64,000 nucleotides of DNA, taken from contig CAVTXH010000003.1 of the NCBI GenBank assembly GCA_963738625.1, positions 868,001-932,000 of the forward strand, read 5' to 3'. The notes below the pieces were generated by a model, which was given only the letters and a program-made list of their open reading frames with translations, was not told the origin of the DNA and ran no database searches. The DNA is from UBA7672 sp963738625. GTDB taxonomy: Bacteria > Pseudomonadota > Alphaproteobacteria > Caulobacterales > Hyphomonadaceae. Made by a program: the position numbers and the translations under genes. Every line of letters starts with the position of its first letter. Within the stretch, counting starts at the first letter, position 1. This document shows positions 54,686 through 63,755 of the stretch, in pieces.

Positions 54686-55228
54686 CTAGCGATCCATACG
54701 TTCGTAGAAACCCGCAACCTCCAGTTTCACCACGACGTCCTTCGTGGAATCGTTCTTAAGGTACCATCCGTGGATGCCGTCCCACGGCGCCTGGAACGAG
54801 CCGCTCTGCGCGGCGCCGCTGGTCTTCGAATAGAACATCAGGTCGCCATTGCCGTCCGCTCCCTTCTCGGTGTGGCCGTGGAACTCGCTTACCATCAACC
54901 CCGGATGCTCAAGCGCGCCATAGTCGATCGAATAGACGACCGCATCGCCCTGCTTCATGGCGAGCTTGTACTCCAGCTCACCGCCATTGCCCGGCACGGG
55001 AATATCGATGGTCTCGGCCTTCCACTTCATCGTCTGGATCTTGATGACGCCGTCTCGAAGCGGGTATTCGCGCCACCCGTTCACAGCCTCGGGCTGAGCT
55101 GGAGCGGCAGCCGCCTCCGGCGCCGCCGGTCCGGTCTTGGGCGTTTCGGGCGCGCAGGCCGCCAGCGCGGTCAGCGCGGTCAGCGCGATGGCGCAACCCA
55201 GCACTGCCGGCTTGAGGTTGATCGTCAT
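54686..55228 (-). CDS. uncharacterised lipoprotein, 180 aa
   Basis: The lipobox is LAACA, followed by an Ala/Pro linker. The domain contains YPLRDGVIKIQTMKWKAE, LEYKLAMKQGDAVVYS, FHGHTEKG, SGSFQAPWDGIHGWYLKN and VKLEVAGFYERM, a pattern seen in uncharacterised exported beta-sandwich proteins. Function unknown. It is downstream of the dienelactone hydrolase on the same strand (86-base gap). Confidence 0.82.
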   Translation of the reverse strand: MTINLKPAVLGCAIALTALTALAACAPETPKTGPAAPEAAAAPAQPEAVNGWREYPLRDGVIKIQTMKWKAETIDIPVPGNGGELEYKLAMKQGDAVVYSIDYGALEHPGLMVSEFHGHTEKGADGNGDLMFYSKTSGAAQSGSFQAPWDGIHGWYLKNDSTKDVVVKLEVAGFYERMDR

Positions 55229-55314
55229 GCTTATGTCCCTCCTGTGCCGCGCGCTAACCCTCCTGCTGGTCCGAGCGGGATGCCGATATCTCCTGCCGCG
55301 CTCCCTGCGGCAGG

Positions 55315-56220
55315 CTAGCTTAGATGCTTGCCCCAGAACTCCAGCGTGCGGTTCCAGGAAAGGCGCGCCTGCTCCGGGTTGAAGCGAGGCGTCGTGTCGT
55401 TGTGAAAGCCGTGCTGCGTGTCGGGATAGGAATGCACCGTCACATCCTTGCCGGCCTTCTTCAGCGCGGCTTCCCAGACGGGATATCCCGCGTTGATGCG
55501 TTCATCGCTCGAGGCGATGTTGCACATCAGCGGCGCGACGACCTTTGCCGCATCCGCCTCCGAGCCCGCTGCGCCATAATAGGGGACCGATGCGCCCAGC
55601 GTCGGCACGCGGATGGCGAGCTGGTTGCAGACGCCGCCGCCGAAGCAGAAGCCCGTGACGCCGACCTTGCCGGTCGATTCGGCATGCTTCTGCATCAACT
55701 CAACCGCCGCGATGAAATCCTCCAGCATCTCAGCGCCGTTGCGCGTCGACTGCAGGGCGCGGCCCTCGTCATCCGTGCCGGGATAGCCGCCGAGCGGATA
55801 GAGCGCGTCGGGAGCGAAAGCGAGATAGCCGGCGGCGGCCGCCCTGCGCGCCACGTCGGCGATGTGCGGGTTGAGGCCGCGGTTCTCGTGGACAATCACC
55901 ACCGCAGGAATCCTGCCCTTCGCACCGGCCGGGCGAACCAGATAGCCGCCCATCTTCTTGCCCTGCTTGCCCGCACCGTTGGGCGAATCGAACTCGATGC
56001 GCTCGCCGCGGATGCGCGGATCGTCCGCCGCCAGCTGCAGCGCCGTCGCATATTTCGGCATCAGCATTTCAGTCAGCATGGCCAGCGTCACGCCGCCGAC
56101 CGCGTACTTGGAGAGCCGGTCCATGAACGTGCGCCGGTCGATCACGTCGTGGGCGTAGTCGTTATAGAGATCGAGCATAGCCCTGGTCGGCTTGAGCTCG
56201 ACCGCTGGCGTACCGATCAT
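55315..56220 (-). CDS. dienelactone hydrolase family protein, Tat-type leader, 301 aa
   Basis: An alpha/beta hydrolase with the nucleophilic Cys in GFCFGGGVCNQ, an Asp region at SSDERINAGYP and the catalytic His in TQHGFHND. Before the domain, DRRTFMDRLSKYAVGGVTLAMLTEML resembles a Tat signal, so the enzyme is probably periplasmic. The DLH family hydrolyses lactones or esters. The ATG at 56220 was taken. Confidence 0.92.
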   Translation of the reverse strand: MIGTPAVELKPTRAMLDLYNDYAHDVIDRRTFMDRLSKYAVGGVTLAMLTEMLMPKYATALQLAADDPRIRGERIEFDSPNGAGKQGKKMGGYLVRPAGAKGRIPAVVIVHENRGLNPHIADVARRAAAAGYLAFAPDALYPLGGYPGTDDEGRALQSTRNGAEMLEDFIAAVELMQKHAESTGKVGVTGFCFGGGVCNQLAIRVPTLGASVPYYGAAGSEADAAKVVAPLMCNIASSDERINAGYPVWEAALKKAGKDVTVHSYPDTQHGFHNDTTPRFNPEQARLSWNRTLEFWGKHLS

Positions 56221-56412
56221 TCCCGTGTCCGGCCATCTTCCCCCCCTCCTTCTATTCACTATTCTGCTGCGCCGCGGGCATTTGTCCCTGCGCAAAATGC
56301 GAGCGTCGCTACGCTATCGCCTTGGCATGGCCGCGCCAAACGGATCACGGCGGATCAGGCCCAGTTAACGAAGGTGTTAGCTCGGAGATGACGTAAAGGA
56401 AGGGAAATTGGG

Positions 56413-56432
56413 TTGACAGCGTCTACTTGACA
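56413..56432 (+). promoter_or_regulatory. TTGACA direct repeat before the 95-aa exported protein
   Basis: TTGACA occurs at 56413-56418 and again at 56427-56432, the second inside the palindrome GACACTGTC. Either may be a -35 box for the gene at 56486 or a repressor half-site; no good -10 is evident. Confidence 0.3.
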
Positions 56433-56485
56433 CTGTCTGGTAGGCCCAGATCGTCACCCAAGGCGATCATAACGGAGATCAAGAA

Positions 56486-56773
56486 ATGACCCGCATATCC
56501 TCCCTGATTACCCTCTCTGCTCTCGCTATCGCGCTTGCAGCTCCCGCTCTCGCCAAGACCTCGGTTCAGAAAGGCGAAAACCTCTGCAAAGCGGAAATCG
56601 CCAAGCAGTCGCCCACTCCGAAATCCGTCCGCATCGACAAGGAAGGCGTCAAAGCCTCTGGCGACACCTTTGTCTACACGGTGCGCATCAAGAACGCCGA
56701 CGACAGCGCCGGCAAGCTCTTCTGCACGGTCGATCGTACGTCGGAAGCGGTCTCGGTGGCCATCGCGAGCTGA
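56486..56773 (+). CDS. small exported protein, 95 aa (paralogue 1)
   Basis: A signal peptide (MTRISSLITLSALAIALAAPALA) and a ~70-residue mature domain with two Cys (GENLCKAEI and KLFCTVDRTSEAV), likely a disulfide. It matches the gene at 57254 in length and in the VQKGENLC/SKGQQIC and FCTVDR/LCSVDR blocks. The family is not recognised. A terminator follows. Confidence 0.78.
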   Translation: MTRISSLITLSALAIALAAPALAKTSVQKGENLCKAEIAKQSPTPKSVRIDKEGVKASGDTFVYTVRIKNADDSAGKLFCTVDRTSEAVSVAIAS

Positions 56774-56805
56774 TCTTCAAATAAAAGACGACGTCAAACC
56801 TGAAC

Positions 56806-56840
56806 GGCCGGCGGCTCAACCGCCGGTCGACTTGTTTTGA
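56806..56840 (+). terminator. rho-independent terminator after the 95-aa gene
   Basis: CCGGCGG and CCGCCGG enclose CTCAA, followed by the T-rich run TCGACTTGTTTTGA, 33 bases after the stop codon. Confidence 0.7.
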
Positions 56841-57253
56841 GGCGCAGTTTTTCGGGGCGCCGCCGCAAGGCGACGCAGCAACACCTGCCCCGCCGCCGAT
56901 TCCCGAGAGCCAAGCAGCTTGGCAAAAACCCTGTTGGCTTGGCGCCATGGGCGTAGCGCCTCGAAATACAGCGCCCGGCGGTCTTCCATAACCGGGACCT
57001 GCTTTCTGCGCCGGCAACGGCCGCCCCCGTTTTGTTAAATCAAACGCGGTGTGCGGCGTGCGGTCGCACGAAGACGCGTCAGCACAACCGGCGCCTTCCT
57101 CACGTCGATAAACGGCAAGAAGGCGTCGCAGTCTTGTGCAGGCTGCTCTGCAAACACCGGTCACTGCGCCTTGCAGCTTGCACAACCCGCAACGCATGCG
57201 CAGCACTTCCCCAGCGGCCATGAACTGCCCTTGCTCGGCCGGACGGAGACTGA
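56841..57253. other. 413-bp region without a supported gene
   Basis: A GCCAAG-CAG-CTTGGC hairpin lies at 56909-56923, and two further copies of TTGGCTTGGC-like sequence follow. Frames on both strands show no domain or start signal. The leader of the 57254 gene occupies the right end. Confidence 0.5.
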
Positions 57254-57541
57254 ATGAAGCGCACTTTCCTGACCGCCTTCCTGCTCGCCGGCGTGGCCCT
57301 CTCGGCCGCGCCCGCGATCGCCAAGGTGTCCATGTCTAAAGGGCAGCAGATCTGCGAGTCCGCCGCCAAGGCGCTAAATCCGCCGCCCGTCTCGGCGCGT
57401 GCGGACCGTCAGCAAACGCGCTCCAGCGACACCACAATCACCGTGCAGTTGAAGGTGAAAAGGCCTGACAAGACGACGGTGACGTTCCTATGCTCGGTCG
57501 ATCGCGAAACCGGCATGGCCACCCTGTCGTCGAATTTCTGA
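57254..57541 (+). CDS. small exported protein, 95 aa (paralogue 2)
   Basis: A signal peptide (MKRTFLTAFLLAGVALSAAPAIA) and a mature domain related to the gene at 56486: VSMSKGQQICESAAKALNPPPVSAR, a TITVQLKVKRPDKT strand and FLCSVDRETGMATL. Two conserved Cys probably form a disulfide. The pair likely arose by tandem duplication. Confidence 0.78.
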   Translation: MKRTFLTAFLLAGVALSAAPAIAKVSMSKGQQICESAAKALNPPPVSARADRQQTRSSDTTITVQLKVKRPDKTTVTFLCSVDRETGMATLSSNF

Positions 57542-57553
57542 CGGGCTGCCAGC

Positions 57554-58825
57554 CTATCCCTTCGCAACATCGAACACGAACAACAGCGTGCGCTGGCCAG
57601 GCGAAAAATTGTCGTCAGAGATAACATACAGGCGCACGCGCCCGTCCGGCAGTTCTTTGACTGCGATCCCCTCGAAATTGTCGATGTTGAAAAGCACGTT
57701 CAGTTCTGCGAGCTTCCTCGCCAGTTGAGGCTTAAAGCGATAGCGAGAGCGCTCGTCGACTTCGCTGGCGATCCGCGCCGGCAGGCTCGCCTGATCGAGC
57801 TCGCGAGCGAAATACGTTTCGACGATAGCGATCGCGTTTCCCGCCAGGGGGCTGAACGACCGGTGCAGCGAGAATGCGCGTACATCGCGGCTTTTCCCGC
57901 CCGTCTCCAGGACATCAAGCCCCACGAATTCCGGCGCATCGCCGCCCACGCGCAGACCGAACTCCGGACGGGCTTCAATCGGCCGGGCCGACAGAGGACT
58001 CTCGCCGCCAACCTTGGTCTCGATGCCGATGAAGAGATACCAGTCGCGCGTGACCGTCAGCGGCTCAGGCCCCTGATTGGCGTCCACGTCGGCTTTCGCA
58101 TCGCGGAAAGCCTGCGGCAGCGGCTCGCCATAAGCGCCGAACACGATCGGCGCGCCACGCGCCGCGGCGCCGCATTTGCCTAGGTCGAAAGCCAGCACGC
58201 GATGGTTGCGCTCGTACGACACCAACGCCGTTCCGCCGTTGACCGCCAGCCCTTCGGCATCACCGTCGGTCTTCCCGCGCAGCAGGTCGCCTTTCGCATC
58301 GTGCATGGTCGAGATGCGCGCGGCCTTTGGCGTCAAGCCATCGCTGGCTAGATCAATCCATACGAAATCGCCCTGATCGGAAACGGCGAGCAGATTGCCG
58401 TCGTCCAGCACGTCGATGCCGGACAGTCCGCCGAAACGCTTGTCGGGACTTGAAAGCTGAAAGCCGCCGACGAAGTTCAGCTCCCCCACTTGTCTGCGGG
58501 ACGCATTGAGCGCCTGAAGTGGAACCGGCTTTGCCGTCAGGCCAACGATCTCCGGCGTTTCGCGTTTCGCGCCGGCCGGACAGGACACATCCGTTAGCGC
58601 TGCCAGATAACGCGTGAGCGAACCATCGCTTGCAGCCGCGCTCGACGCCGGAGATGGCGCCGGGGCCTCAGCGCGTGATGTTTCCGCCGGCGACGTCGCC
58701 GTCACCGGCGCTGGAGGCGTCTCAGCAACCACCGGCGCAGGCGCAACGGGTGTCGAGCCATCGCTCGCGCACGCCGCCAGCAGGGCCACGGCAAGGGCGA
58801 GAGCGGCCTTTCCGCCAGCGCGCAT
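57554..58825 (-). CDS. phytase-like esterase-domain lipoprotein, 423 aa
   Basis: The lipobox is LLAACA with an Ala/Pro/Thr linker to residue ~75. The domain is the 'esterase-like activity of phytase' beta-propeller type: FGGLSGIDVLDDGNLLAVSDQGDFVWID, TDGDAEGLAVNGGTALVSYER, NIDNFEGIAVKELPDGRVRLYVISDDNFSPGQRTLLFVF. Substrate unknown. It starts eight bases after the DUF885 gene, so it belongs to the cobT operon. Confidence 0.9.
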   Translation of the reverse strand: MRAGGKAALALAVALLAACASDGSTPVAPAPVVAETPPAPVTATSPAETSRAEAPAPSPASSAAASDGSLTRYLAALTDVSCPAGAKRETPEIVGLTAKPVPLQALNASRRQVGELNFVGGFQLSSPDKRFGGLSGIDVLDDGNLLAVSDQGDFVWIDLASDGLTPKAARISTMHDAKGDLLRGKTDGDAEGLAVNGGTALVSYERNHRVLAFDLGKCGAAARGAPIVFGAYGEPLPQAFRDAKADVDANQGPEPLTVTRDWYLFIGIETKVGGESPLSARPIEARPEFGLRVGGDAPEFVGLDVLETGGKSRDVRAFSLHRSFSPLAGNAIAIVETYFARELDQASLPARIASEVDERSRYRFKPQLARKLAELNVLFNIDNFEGIAVKELPDGRVRLYVISDDNFSPGQRTLLFVFDVAKG

Positions 58826-58833
58826 GATTGCCC

Positions 58834-60108
58834 CTACTTCGCCAGGTCCGCCGGCAGGACCGGCGTCGACAGGATGTATTCGTACGCCTTCCACCGCGCG
58901 GCGGGATCATCGCCTGCGCGGTCGACATAGGCGCGCACGACATCCTCCCCGCTCGCATAGTTGATTACGTAGGAGCGATACTCGTCATCGAACGTCAGCG
59001 AATGCTCGGCGACATCGCGCGCAACCAGCTCGTAGCGCTGGATGAGGTCTATGGTCGTCGACCGGTCGATGACGCCGTCGAGATACATCTGCGATATGGT
59101 CAGCGAGGCGCCATCGAGCTCCGCAGTCCCGCGGCGCAGCGCATCGTATTGCGGCGCGGTCGCGGGATCGAGGCCGGCCAGCGGATAAAGCACCTCCATC
59201 TCGAACATCAGCCGTTCGTCGCCGGGAAACGCCAGCTCGAGGCCGAAATCACCGCCGCCCTCGTTCAGCGGCGCGGCGGGCGCGTAGAGCGGCAGGACGG
59301 AGTATTCCGCCCAGCCCCGCTCCCGATAGGCGCGCTCGTTGTAGATGCCTTGCACATGGTGGCCCGGATATCCCTCATGGCATCCCAGCACCAGCGTATT
59401 GCCGACAAGCACGGGAAGATCGGTGTTGACCTGGATGAGGCTCTGATTGCCGCCCTTGTAGTAGTTATAGGCCCCCCAGCTTTTCCCCTTCACCATCTCC
59501 ATCTTGAAACTCTCGCCTTCCGGCAAGGCGATGTGCTTCGCTGTGCGCTCGCGGCATTCGGCGATGGCGGCGTCCATCACCGCGGGAAGCTTGTCATCCG
59601 GCACTGCATAGCGCGAACGAAACTCGCCCACGCGCACGGGCAGCGGGTCCGTTCCCGGCACGATGGATTCGATCCGCGCCAGCGCCGCATCGTAGTCCTT
59701 CAGCGGCTTCAGCACGGGGCGCAGGGCGAACAGCCGTTCGGCCTCCTCTGCGAAACGCAGGCGCGTTCCGCCGATCATGTCGAGCCGGAAGCGCGCGCTG
59801 GAGAGGTTGGCGGCGAGCACTTTGGCGCGCTGGGCTTCCTCCGGGTCGGGAGCGGTCGCGCCCCGCAAAGCCGCCAGCAGCCGGTCGGCCTCGCGCTTGA
59901 GCGCATCCTGCCCGCGCGGGCTTTTGCGCGCCGCATCGCGCCATTCGGCGGGACCATAGTAGGCGTCGACATAGCCCGGCTCGTGCGCGTCGATCTCCAG
60001 CACCAGCCGCACATAGTCGCGCGCCACATCGTTGAGCGCCTCGCGCGGCCGGGGCGCCGTGGCGCACGCCGCCAGGCCGAGCGCCAGGAGCGATATCAAT
60101 CTGAGCAT
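58834..60108 (-). CDS. DUF885-like lipoprotein with metalloprotease motif, 424 aa
   Basis: The lipobox is LAACA. A mostly helical domain carries LGCHEGYPGHHVQGIYN, a gluzincin-like zinc motif (H-E-x-x-x-H-H), and a later ELDGASLTISQMYLDGVIDRS segment. DUF885 proteins are putative dipeptidases or M32-like peptidases. Its ATG overlaps the cobT stop (TGATG), so it is translationally coupled to cobT. Confidence 0.88.
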   Translation of the reverse strand: MLRLISLLALGLAACATAPRPREALNDVARDYVRLVLEIDAHEPGYVDAYYGPAEWRDAARKSPRGQDALKREADRLLAALRGATAPDPEEAQRAKVLAANLSSARFRLDMIGGTRLRFAEEAERLFALRPVLKPLKDYDAALARIESIVPGTDPLPVRVGEFRSRYAVPDDKLPAVMDAAIAECRERTAKHIALPEGESFKMEMVKGKSWGAYNYYKGGNQSLIQVNTDLPVLVGNTLVLGCHEGYPGHHVQGIYNERAYRERGWAEYSVLPLYAPAAPLNEGGGDFGLELAFPGDERLMFEMEVLYPLAGLDPATAPQYDALRRGTAELDGASLTISQMYLDGVIDRSTTIDLIQRYELVARDVAEHSLTFDDEYRSYVINYASGEDVVRAYVDRAGDDPAARWKAYEYILSTPVLPADLAK

Positions 60109-62105
60109 CAGCGCCTCGGCGTCCGGCCTGCGCCGGCTTCCTGCGCCTTCCTGGCGATTGCCTGGAAGGTGGTCTTCTTCACGTCGCGTCCGGCGGCCGC
60201 GCTCGCGCCCTTGGATTTCGTTCGCCGCCGCGGCGCTGCATCCACGGTTCGCTGCGCCTTCGCCTCCCGCGCGTCTTCTTCGCTGAACAGTTCGGCGAGC
60301 TTGTCGGTCATCGCGCCGCCGAGCTGTTCGGCGTCGACGATGGTCACAGCGCGGCGATACCAGCGCGTCACGTCGTGACCGATGCCGATGGCGATGAGCT
60401 CGACCGGCGAGACCGGCCCCTCGATATGCGCGATCACTTCGCGGAGGTGTTTCTCCAACGGATTGCCGACATTCACCGACAGGGTTGAGTCATCCACCGG
60501 CGCGCCGTCCGATATCACCATCAGGATCTTGCGCTGCTCGGCGCGCGCCATCAGGCGGTCGTGCGCCCACAGCAGGGCCTCGCCGTCGATGTTCTCCTTG
60601 AGCAGGCCTTCGCGCATCATCAGGCCGAGATTGCGCCGCACGCGCCGCCATGGCGCATCCGCCGACTTGTAGACGATGTGGCGCAGATCGTTCAGCCGCC
60701 CTGGCGATGCCGGCTTGCCGGCCTTGATCCAGTCCTCGCGCGACAGCCCGCCTTTCCACGCCTGCGTGGTGAAGCCGAGGATTTCGACCTTTACGCCGCA
60801 ACGCTCCAGCGTGCGCGCCAGGATGTCCGCACACAGCGCCGCCACCATGATCGGCCGGCCCCGCATCGAGCCGGAATTGTCCAGCAGCAACGTCACCACA
60901 GTGTCGCGGAACTTGCTTTCGTCCTCCTGCTTGAACGACAACGGCGCCGTCGGATCGACGATCACGCGCGTCAGGCGCGCGGTGTCGAGCACGCCCTCTT
61001 CCAGGTCGAACATCCACGAGCGGTTCTGCTGCGCCATCAGGCGCCGCTGCAGGCGGTTGGCGAGGCGCGACACCGCGCCCTGCAGGCCTTGCAGCTGGGC
61101 GTCGAGGTAGGCGCGGAGGCGGGTGAGTTCTTCGGGGTCGCAGAGGGATTCGGCGGCCGCGACTTCGTCGTGGACTGTAGTGAAGGCCTTGTATTCGGAT
61201 TTGAAGCTGTCGCTGTCGCGCCAGTTGGGACGAACAGGCTGGGCGGGCTCGTCGTCTTCGGCCTCGCTGGCGTCCATGTCGGAGTCGGCGTCGAGGGAGG
61301 CGGTGGCTTCGATCTCGTCGCCGGGTTCGCCTTCACCGGCTTCGCCAGCGTCTTCTTCTTCGGCGTCACCGTCGCCCTCGCCTTCTCCCTCGCCTTCTTC
61401 AGGAGAGCTGGCCTTGGCTTCGCCCTCCTCGTCATCTTCGCCCTGCTTGTCGTCGTCCTTGCTGAGGCTGGAGGTTTCATCGCCCAGGCCGAGATCGCGC
61501 AACAGGTCGCGCATCAGCTTGGAGAACGCCGTCTGGTCGTCCATGTTGGCGCGGGCCTTCGCCAGCGGCTCGGCGGCTTTTTCGGTAAGCTCGGCGCGCC
61601 AGAAGGAGGCGACCGACTCCGCGGCCGCGGGCAGCTTCCGGCCGGTAAGAACTTCGCGCAGCACGAATTCGAGCGCGTCGTCCATCGGCGCGCGGCTTTT
61701 GTCGGTCGTCCGGCCATAGCCGGCGCGTTCGCAGCGCTGCGTCAGCACCGCATCGAGATTTTCGGCCACGCCGTCCATCGCCGCGGCGCCGATCGATTCG
61801 ACGCGGGCGCGTTCGGCCGCTTCGAAGAGTTTGCGGGCGTCCTCGCGCTGGGGCATCAAGCGGGCGTGGGCGCGGGCGTCGTGGTGAGCGACACGCAGGG
61901 CGAGCGCATCGGCTTGCCCACGCGCGCGGGCGGCGGCGGCGGGCGTGAGGTCTTTCGGCGGCGAGGTCAGCGTGATCTGGCCGTCCTGAACCCTTCCGCC
62001 ATCGACGGAATACTCGACAGACAGTTCGTCCTGCCCCGCCAGCGCGCGCGTGGCGGCCGAGAGGGCGGACTTGAACACATCTGTCCGGTCGATGGGCTTG
62101 GTCAT
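60108..62105 (-). CDS. cobT: aerobic cobaltochelatase subunit CobT, 665 aa
   Basis: CobT pairs with the AAA+ subunit CobS and with CobN to insert cobalt into hydrogenobyrinic acid a,c-diamide. The N-terminal domain (residues ~1-190) is followed by a strongly acidic linker (~195-300, Asp/Glu-rich) and a C-terminal VWA domain with MIDAS LLLDNSGSMRGRP. The very basic end (RRRTKSKGASAAAGRDVKK) is a CobT feature. No cobS or cobN is nearby, so the partner is encoded elsewhere. Confidence 0.93.
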   Translation of the reverse strand: MTKPIDRTDVFKSALSAATRALAGQDELSVEYSVDGGRVQDGQITLTSPPKDLTPAAAARARGQADALALRVAHHDARAHARLMPQREDARKLFEAAERARVESIGAAAMDGVAENLDAVLTQRCERAGYGRTTDKSRAPMDDALEFVLREVLTGRKLPAAAESVASFWRAELTEKAAEPLAKARANMDDQTAFSKLMRDLLRDLGLGDETSSLSKDDDKQGEDDEEGEAKASSPEEGEGEGEGDGDAEEEDAGEAGEGEPGDEIEATASLDADSDMDASEAEDDEPAQPVRPNWRDSDSFKSEYKAFTTVHDEVAAAESLCDPEELTRLRAYLDAQLQGLQGAVSRLANRLQRRLMAQQNRSWMFDLEEGVLDTARLTRVIVDPTAPLSFKQEDESKFRDTVVTLLLDNSGSMRGRPIMVAALCADILARTLERCGVKVEILGFTTQAWKGGLSREDWIKAGKPASPGRLNDLRHIVYKSADAPWRRVRRNLGLMMREGLLKENIDGEALLWAHDRLMARAEQRKILMVISDGAPVDDSTLSVNVGNPLEKHLREVIAHIEGPVSPVELIAIGIGHDVTRWYRRAVTIVDAEQLGGAMTDKLAELFSEEDAREAKAQRTVDAAPRRRTKSKGASAAAGRDVKKTTFQAIARKAQEAGAGRTPRR

Positions 62106-62157
62106 CGGATCGGTTTAGAGCCCGAAAGCGGCAGTGGAAAGGGCCTCGCCCATCGGC

Positions 62158-63357
62158 TCACCCGTCGCCCAGCGCCTCAATAGCCGAAAGGGGCGAGGCG
62201 ATGCTTCCGGCTACAAGCGCTGCCAGAATGCCGGGCGCCGGCCAGACCCTCGATACAGGCGCCGCCAGCCAGTCCCGCGCCCAGACGATGGCGCGGCCAT
62301 CCGACTGGTAGGCAGGCGTGAACATCCACGAAGCGAGCTGGTAGATGCGGATATGGAGCCGGCGCGCGCGGGCATAGGCCTCGGCGGCCGTATCGATATC
62401 CCTGTGCAGGCCGAGCGCACGGGCGAGCGCGAAGGCGTCGAGCAGCGCCATGTTGGCGCCCTGCCCGAGCTGGGGGCTGGCGGAATGCCAGCTGTCGCCA
62501 AGATGCACGACGCCGCGGCCAAGAGGCGAGTCAAGCGTGCCGTGGCAATAGCTTGCGAAGATCAGCTGGTCGTGCCGCACGATCGGGCCGAGCAGCGGCG
62601 ATGTTTCAGGCCACAGGCGGAGGACTTCGGCTTTCCAGGCATCGAGGCTGCCGTTGGCCCAGGCGGCGTGATCCTTCTGGCGCAAGCTCCAGAAGAAGGC
62701 GGCCTGTTTTCCGCTTGTCTGGTTCGGTCGTCCGATCGGCAGGACGCCGACCATTTTTCGTGCAGCTTCGTAGCGCTGTTCCAGCGCGTGCCCGTCGAAG
62801 GGTGAATTGTCCGGCCAGTCGAGATTGGCCCACAAGGCGCCGAAGTCGAGCGGAGCCAGCGGCTGCGGGCGGGACAGGGGCGACCTGACGCCGAGTGCGT
62901 CGATGACGAGATCGAAATGCGCGCTGGTCTTTCTGTTGGCGAAGGCGAGGCGCCCATCGCTTGTGCTCACGACGTCATGGCCCGGCGCCATTTCCGCGCC
63001 GGCAGCGAGGGCCGCATCGTAGAGCGCCTGGAAGAGCGCGCCGCGATGGACGGCGACGCCTTCCTTGGCGGCGCCGCCGAGATTGCGGTAGCGGACATCG
63101 AGCACGACGCGCCCTGACGGCTGAGCGCGGCCGAACAGGCGCTTGATCGGCGCGCCCAGGGCGCGAACCCGGGCGCCGACGCCTATCTCGTCGAGCGCGG
63201 CAAGACCGACGGGCTGGAGGATAAGGCCGGAGCCGAGCGGACGCGGGGCGTCGAGCTTGTCGAAGACGATGACGCGGTCGCCCTGGCGCGCCAGCATGGC
63301 GGCGCAGGCAAGGCCGGCGACGCCGCATCCGGCGATGGCTATAGAGCGCCCCGTCAT
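62158..63357 (-). CDS. FAD-dependent monooxygenase / oxidoreductase, 399 aa
   Basis: The N-terminal FAD fold has IAGCGVAGLACAAMLARQGDRVIVFDK, and the distal motif is VVHLGDSWHSASPQLGQGANMALLDAFALARA, typical of PHBH-type flavin monooxygenases. Substrate unknown. The ATG at 63357 (MTGRSIAIAG) places the dinucleotide motif correctly; an upstream ATG at 63387 is possible. It is upstream of cobT by 52 bases on the same strand. Confidence 0.9.
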   Translation of the reverse strand: MTGRSIAIAGCGVAGLACAAMLARQGDRVIVFDKLDAPRPLGSGLILQPVGLAALDEIGVGARVRALGAPIKRLFGRAQPSGRVVLDVRYRNLGGAAKEGVAVHRGALFQALYDAALAAGAEMAPGHDVVSTSDGRLAFANRKTSAHFDLVIDALGVRSPLSRPQPLAPLDFGALWANLDWPDNSPFDGHALEQRYEAARKMVGVLPIGRPNQTSGKQAAFFWSLRQKDHAAWANGSLDAWKAEVLRLWPETSPLLGPIVRHDQLIFASYCHGTLDSPLGRGVVHLGDSWHSASPQLGQGANMALLDAFALARALGLHRDIDTAAEAYARARRLHIRIYQLASWMFTPAYQSDGRAIVWARDWLAAPVSRVWPAPGILAALVAGSIASPLSAIEALGDG

Positions 63358-63518
63358 TGCAGATCCGGCCCCGCGAAAACCAGACAAGTCCTACGCCGCC
63401 GCCGGGTTATCCGCCAGAATCGCAACGTGTTCTCATACCTGTCTTGCCGGACATGAGGCTTGTACGGAACAGGCAAACGCGTGGCGCGTTGGTTTAGGAT
63501 GTCAATTGGAGCCTTGTC

Positions 63519-63725
63519 ATGACGAATGCGAAACATATTGCCGCCGCCGCTGTCTTAGCCTCGCTTCTGGCTCTGGGCGCCTGCGGCACGCTTGCGGGCG
63601 CAGCGGTTGGCGGCGCGGCAGGCGCGGCCATCGGCAACAACACCGGCGATGGCGATGCCGAGCGCGGCGCGGCCATCGGCGCAGCGGCCGGCGCGATCGC
63701 CGGCACGGTTGCTGACCACAACTAG
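63519..63725 (+). CDS. glycine-zipper lipoprotein, 68 aa
   Basis: The lipobox is ALGAC at residue ~22. The body is AGAAVGGAAGAAIGNN and ERGAAIGAAAGAIAG, a glycine-zipper repeat like those of outer-membrane lipoproteins (YMGG type). Such proteins insert in or bridge the outer membrane; function unknown. GGAG lies eight bases before the ATG. Confidence 0.85.
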   Translation: MTNAKHIAAAAVLASLLALGACGTLAGAAVGGAAGAAIGNNTGDGDAERGAAIGAAAGAIAGTVADHN

Positions 63726-63755
63726 GAAGCAGTCGCGAACTCCCCGGTCTGGAGT

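Noticed and set aside
56688..57221. A 177-codon minus-strand frame between the two 95-aa genes
   Set aside because: Cys/Arg-rich without a start signal; it crosses the 56486 gene and its terminator.
60561..62183. A 540-codon open frame on the plus strand
   Set aside because: It is antisense to cobT, with a translation dominated by the complement of the acidic linker.
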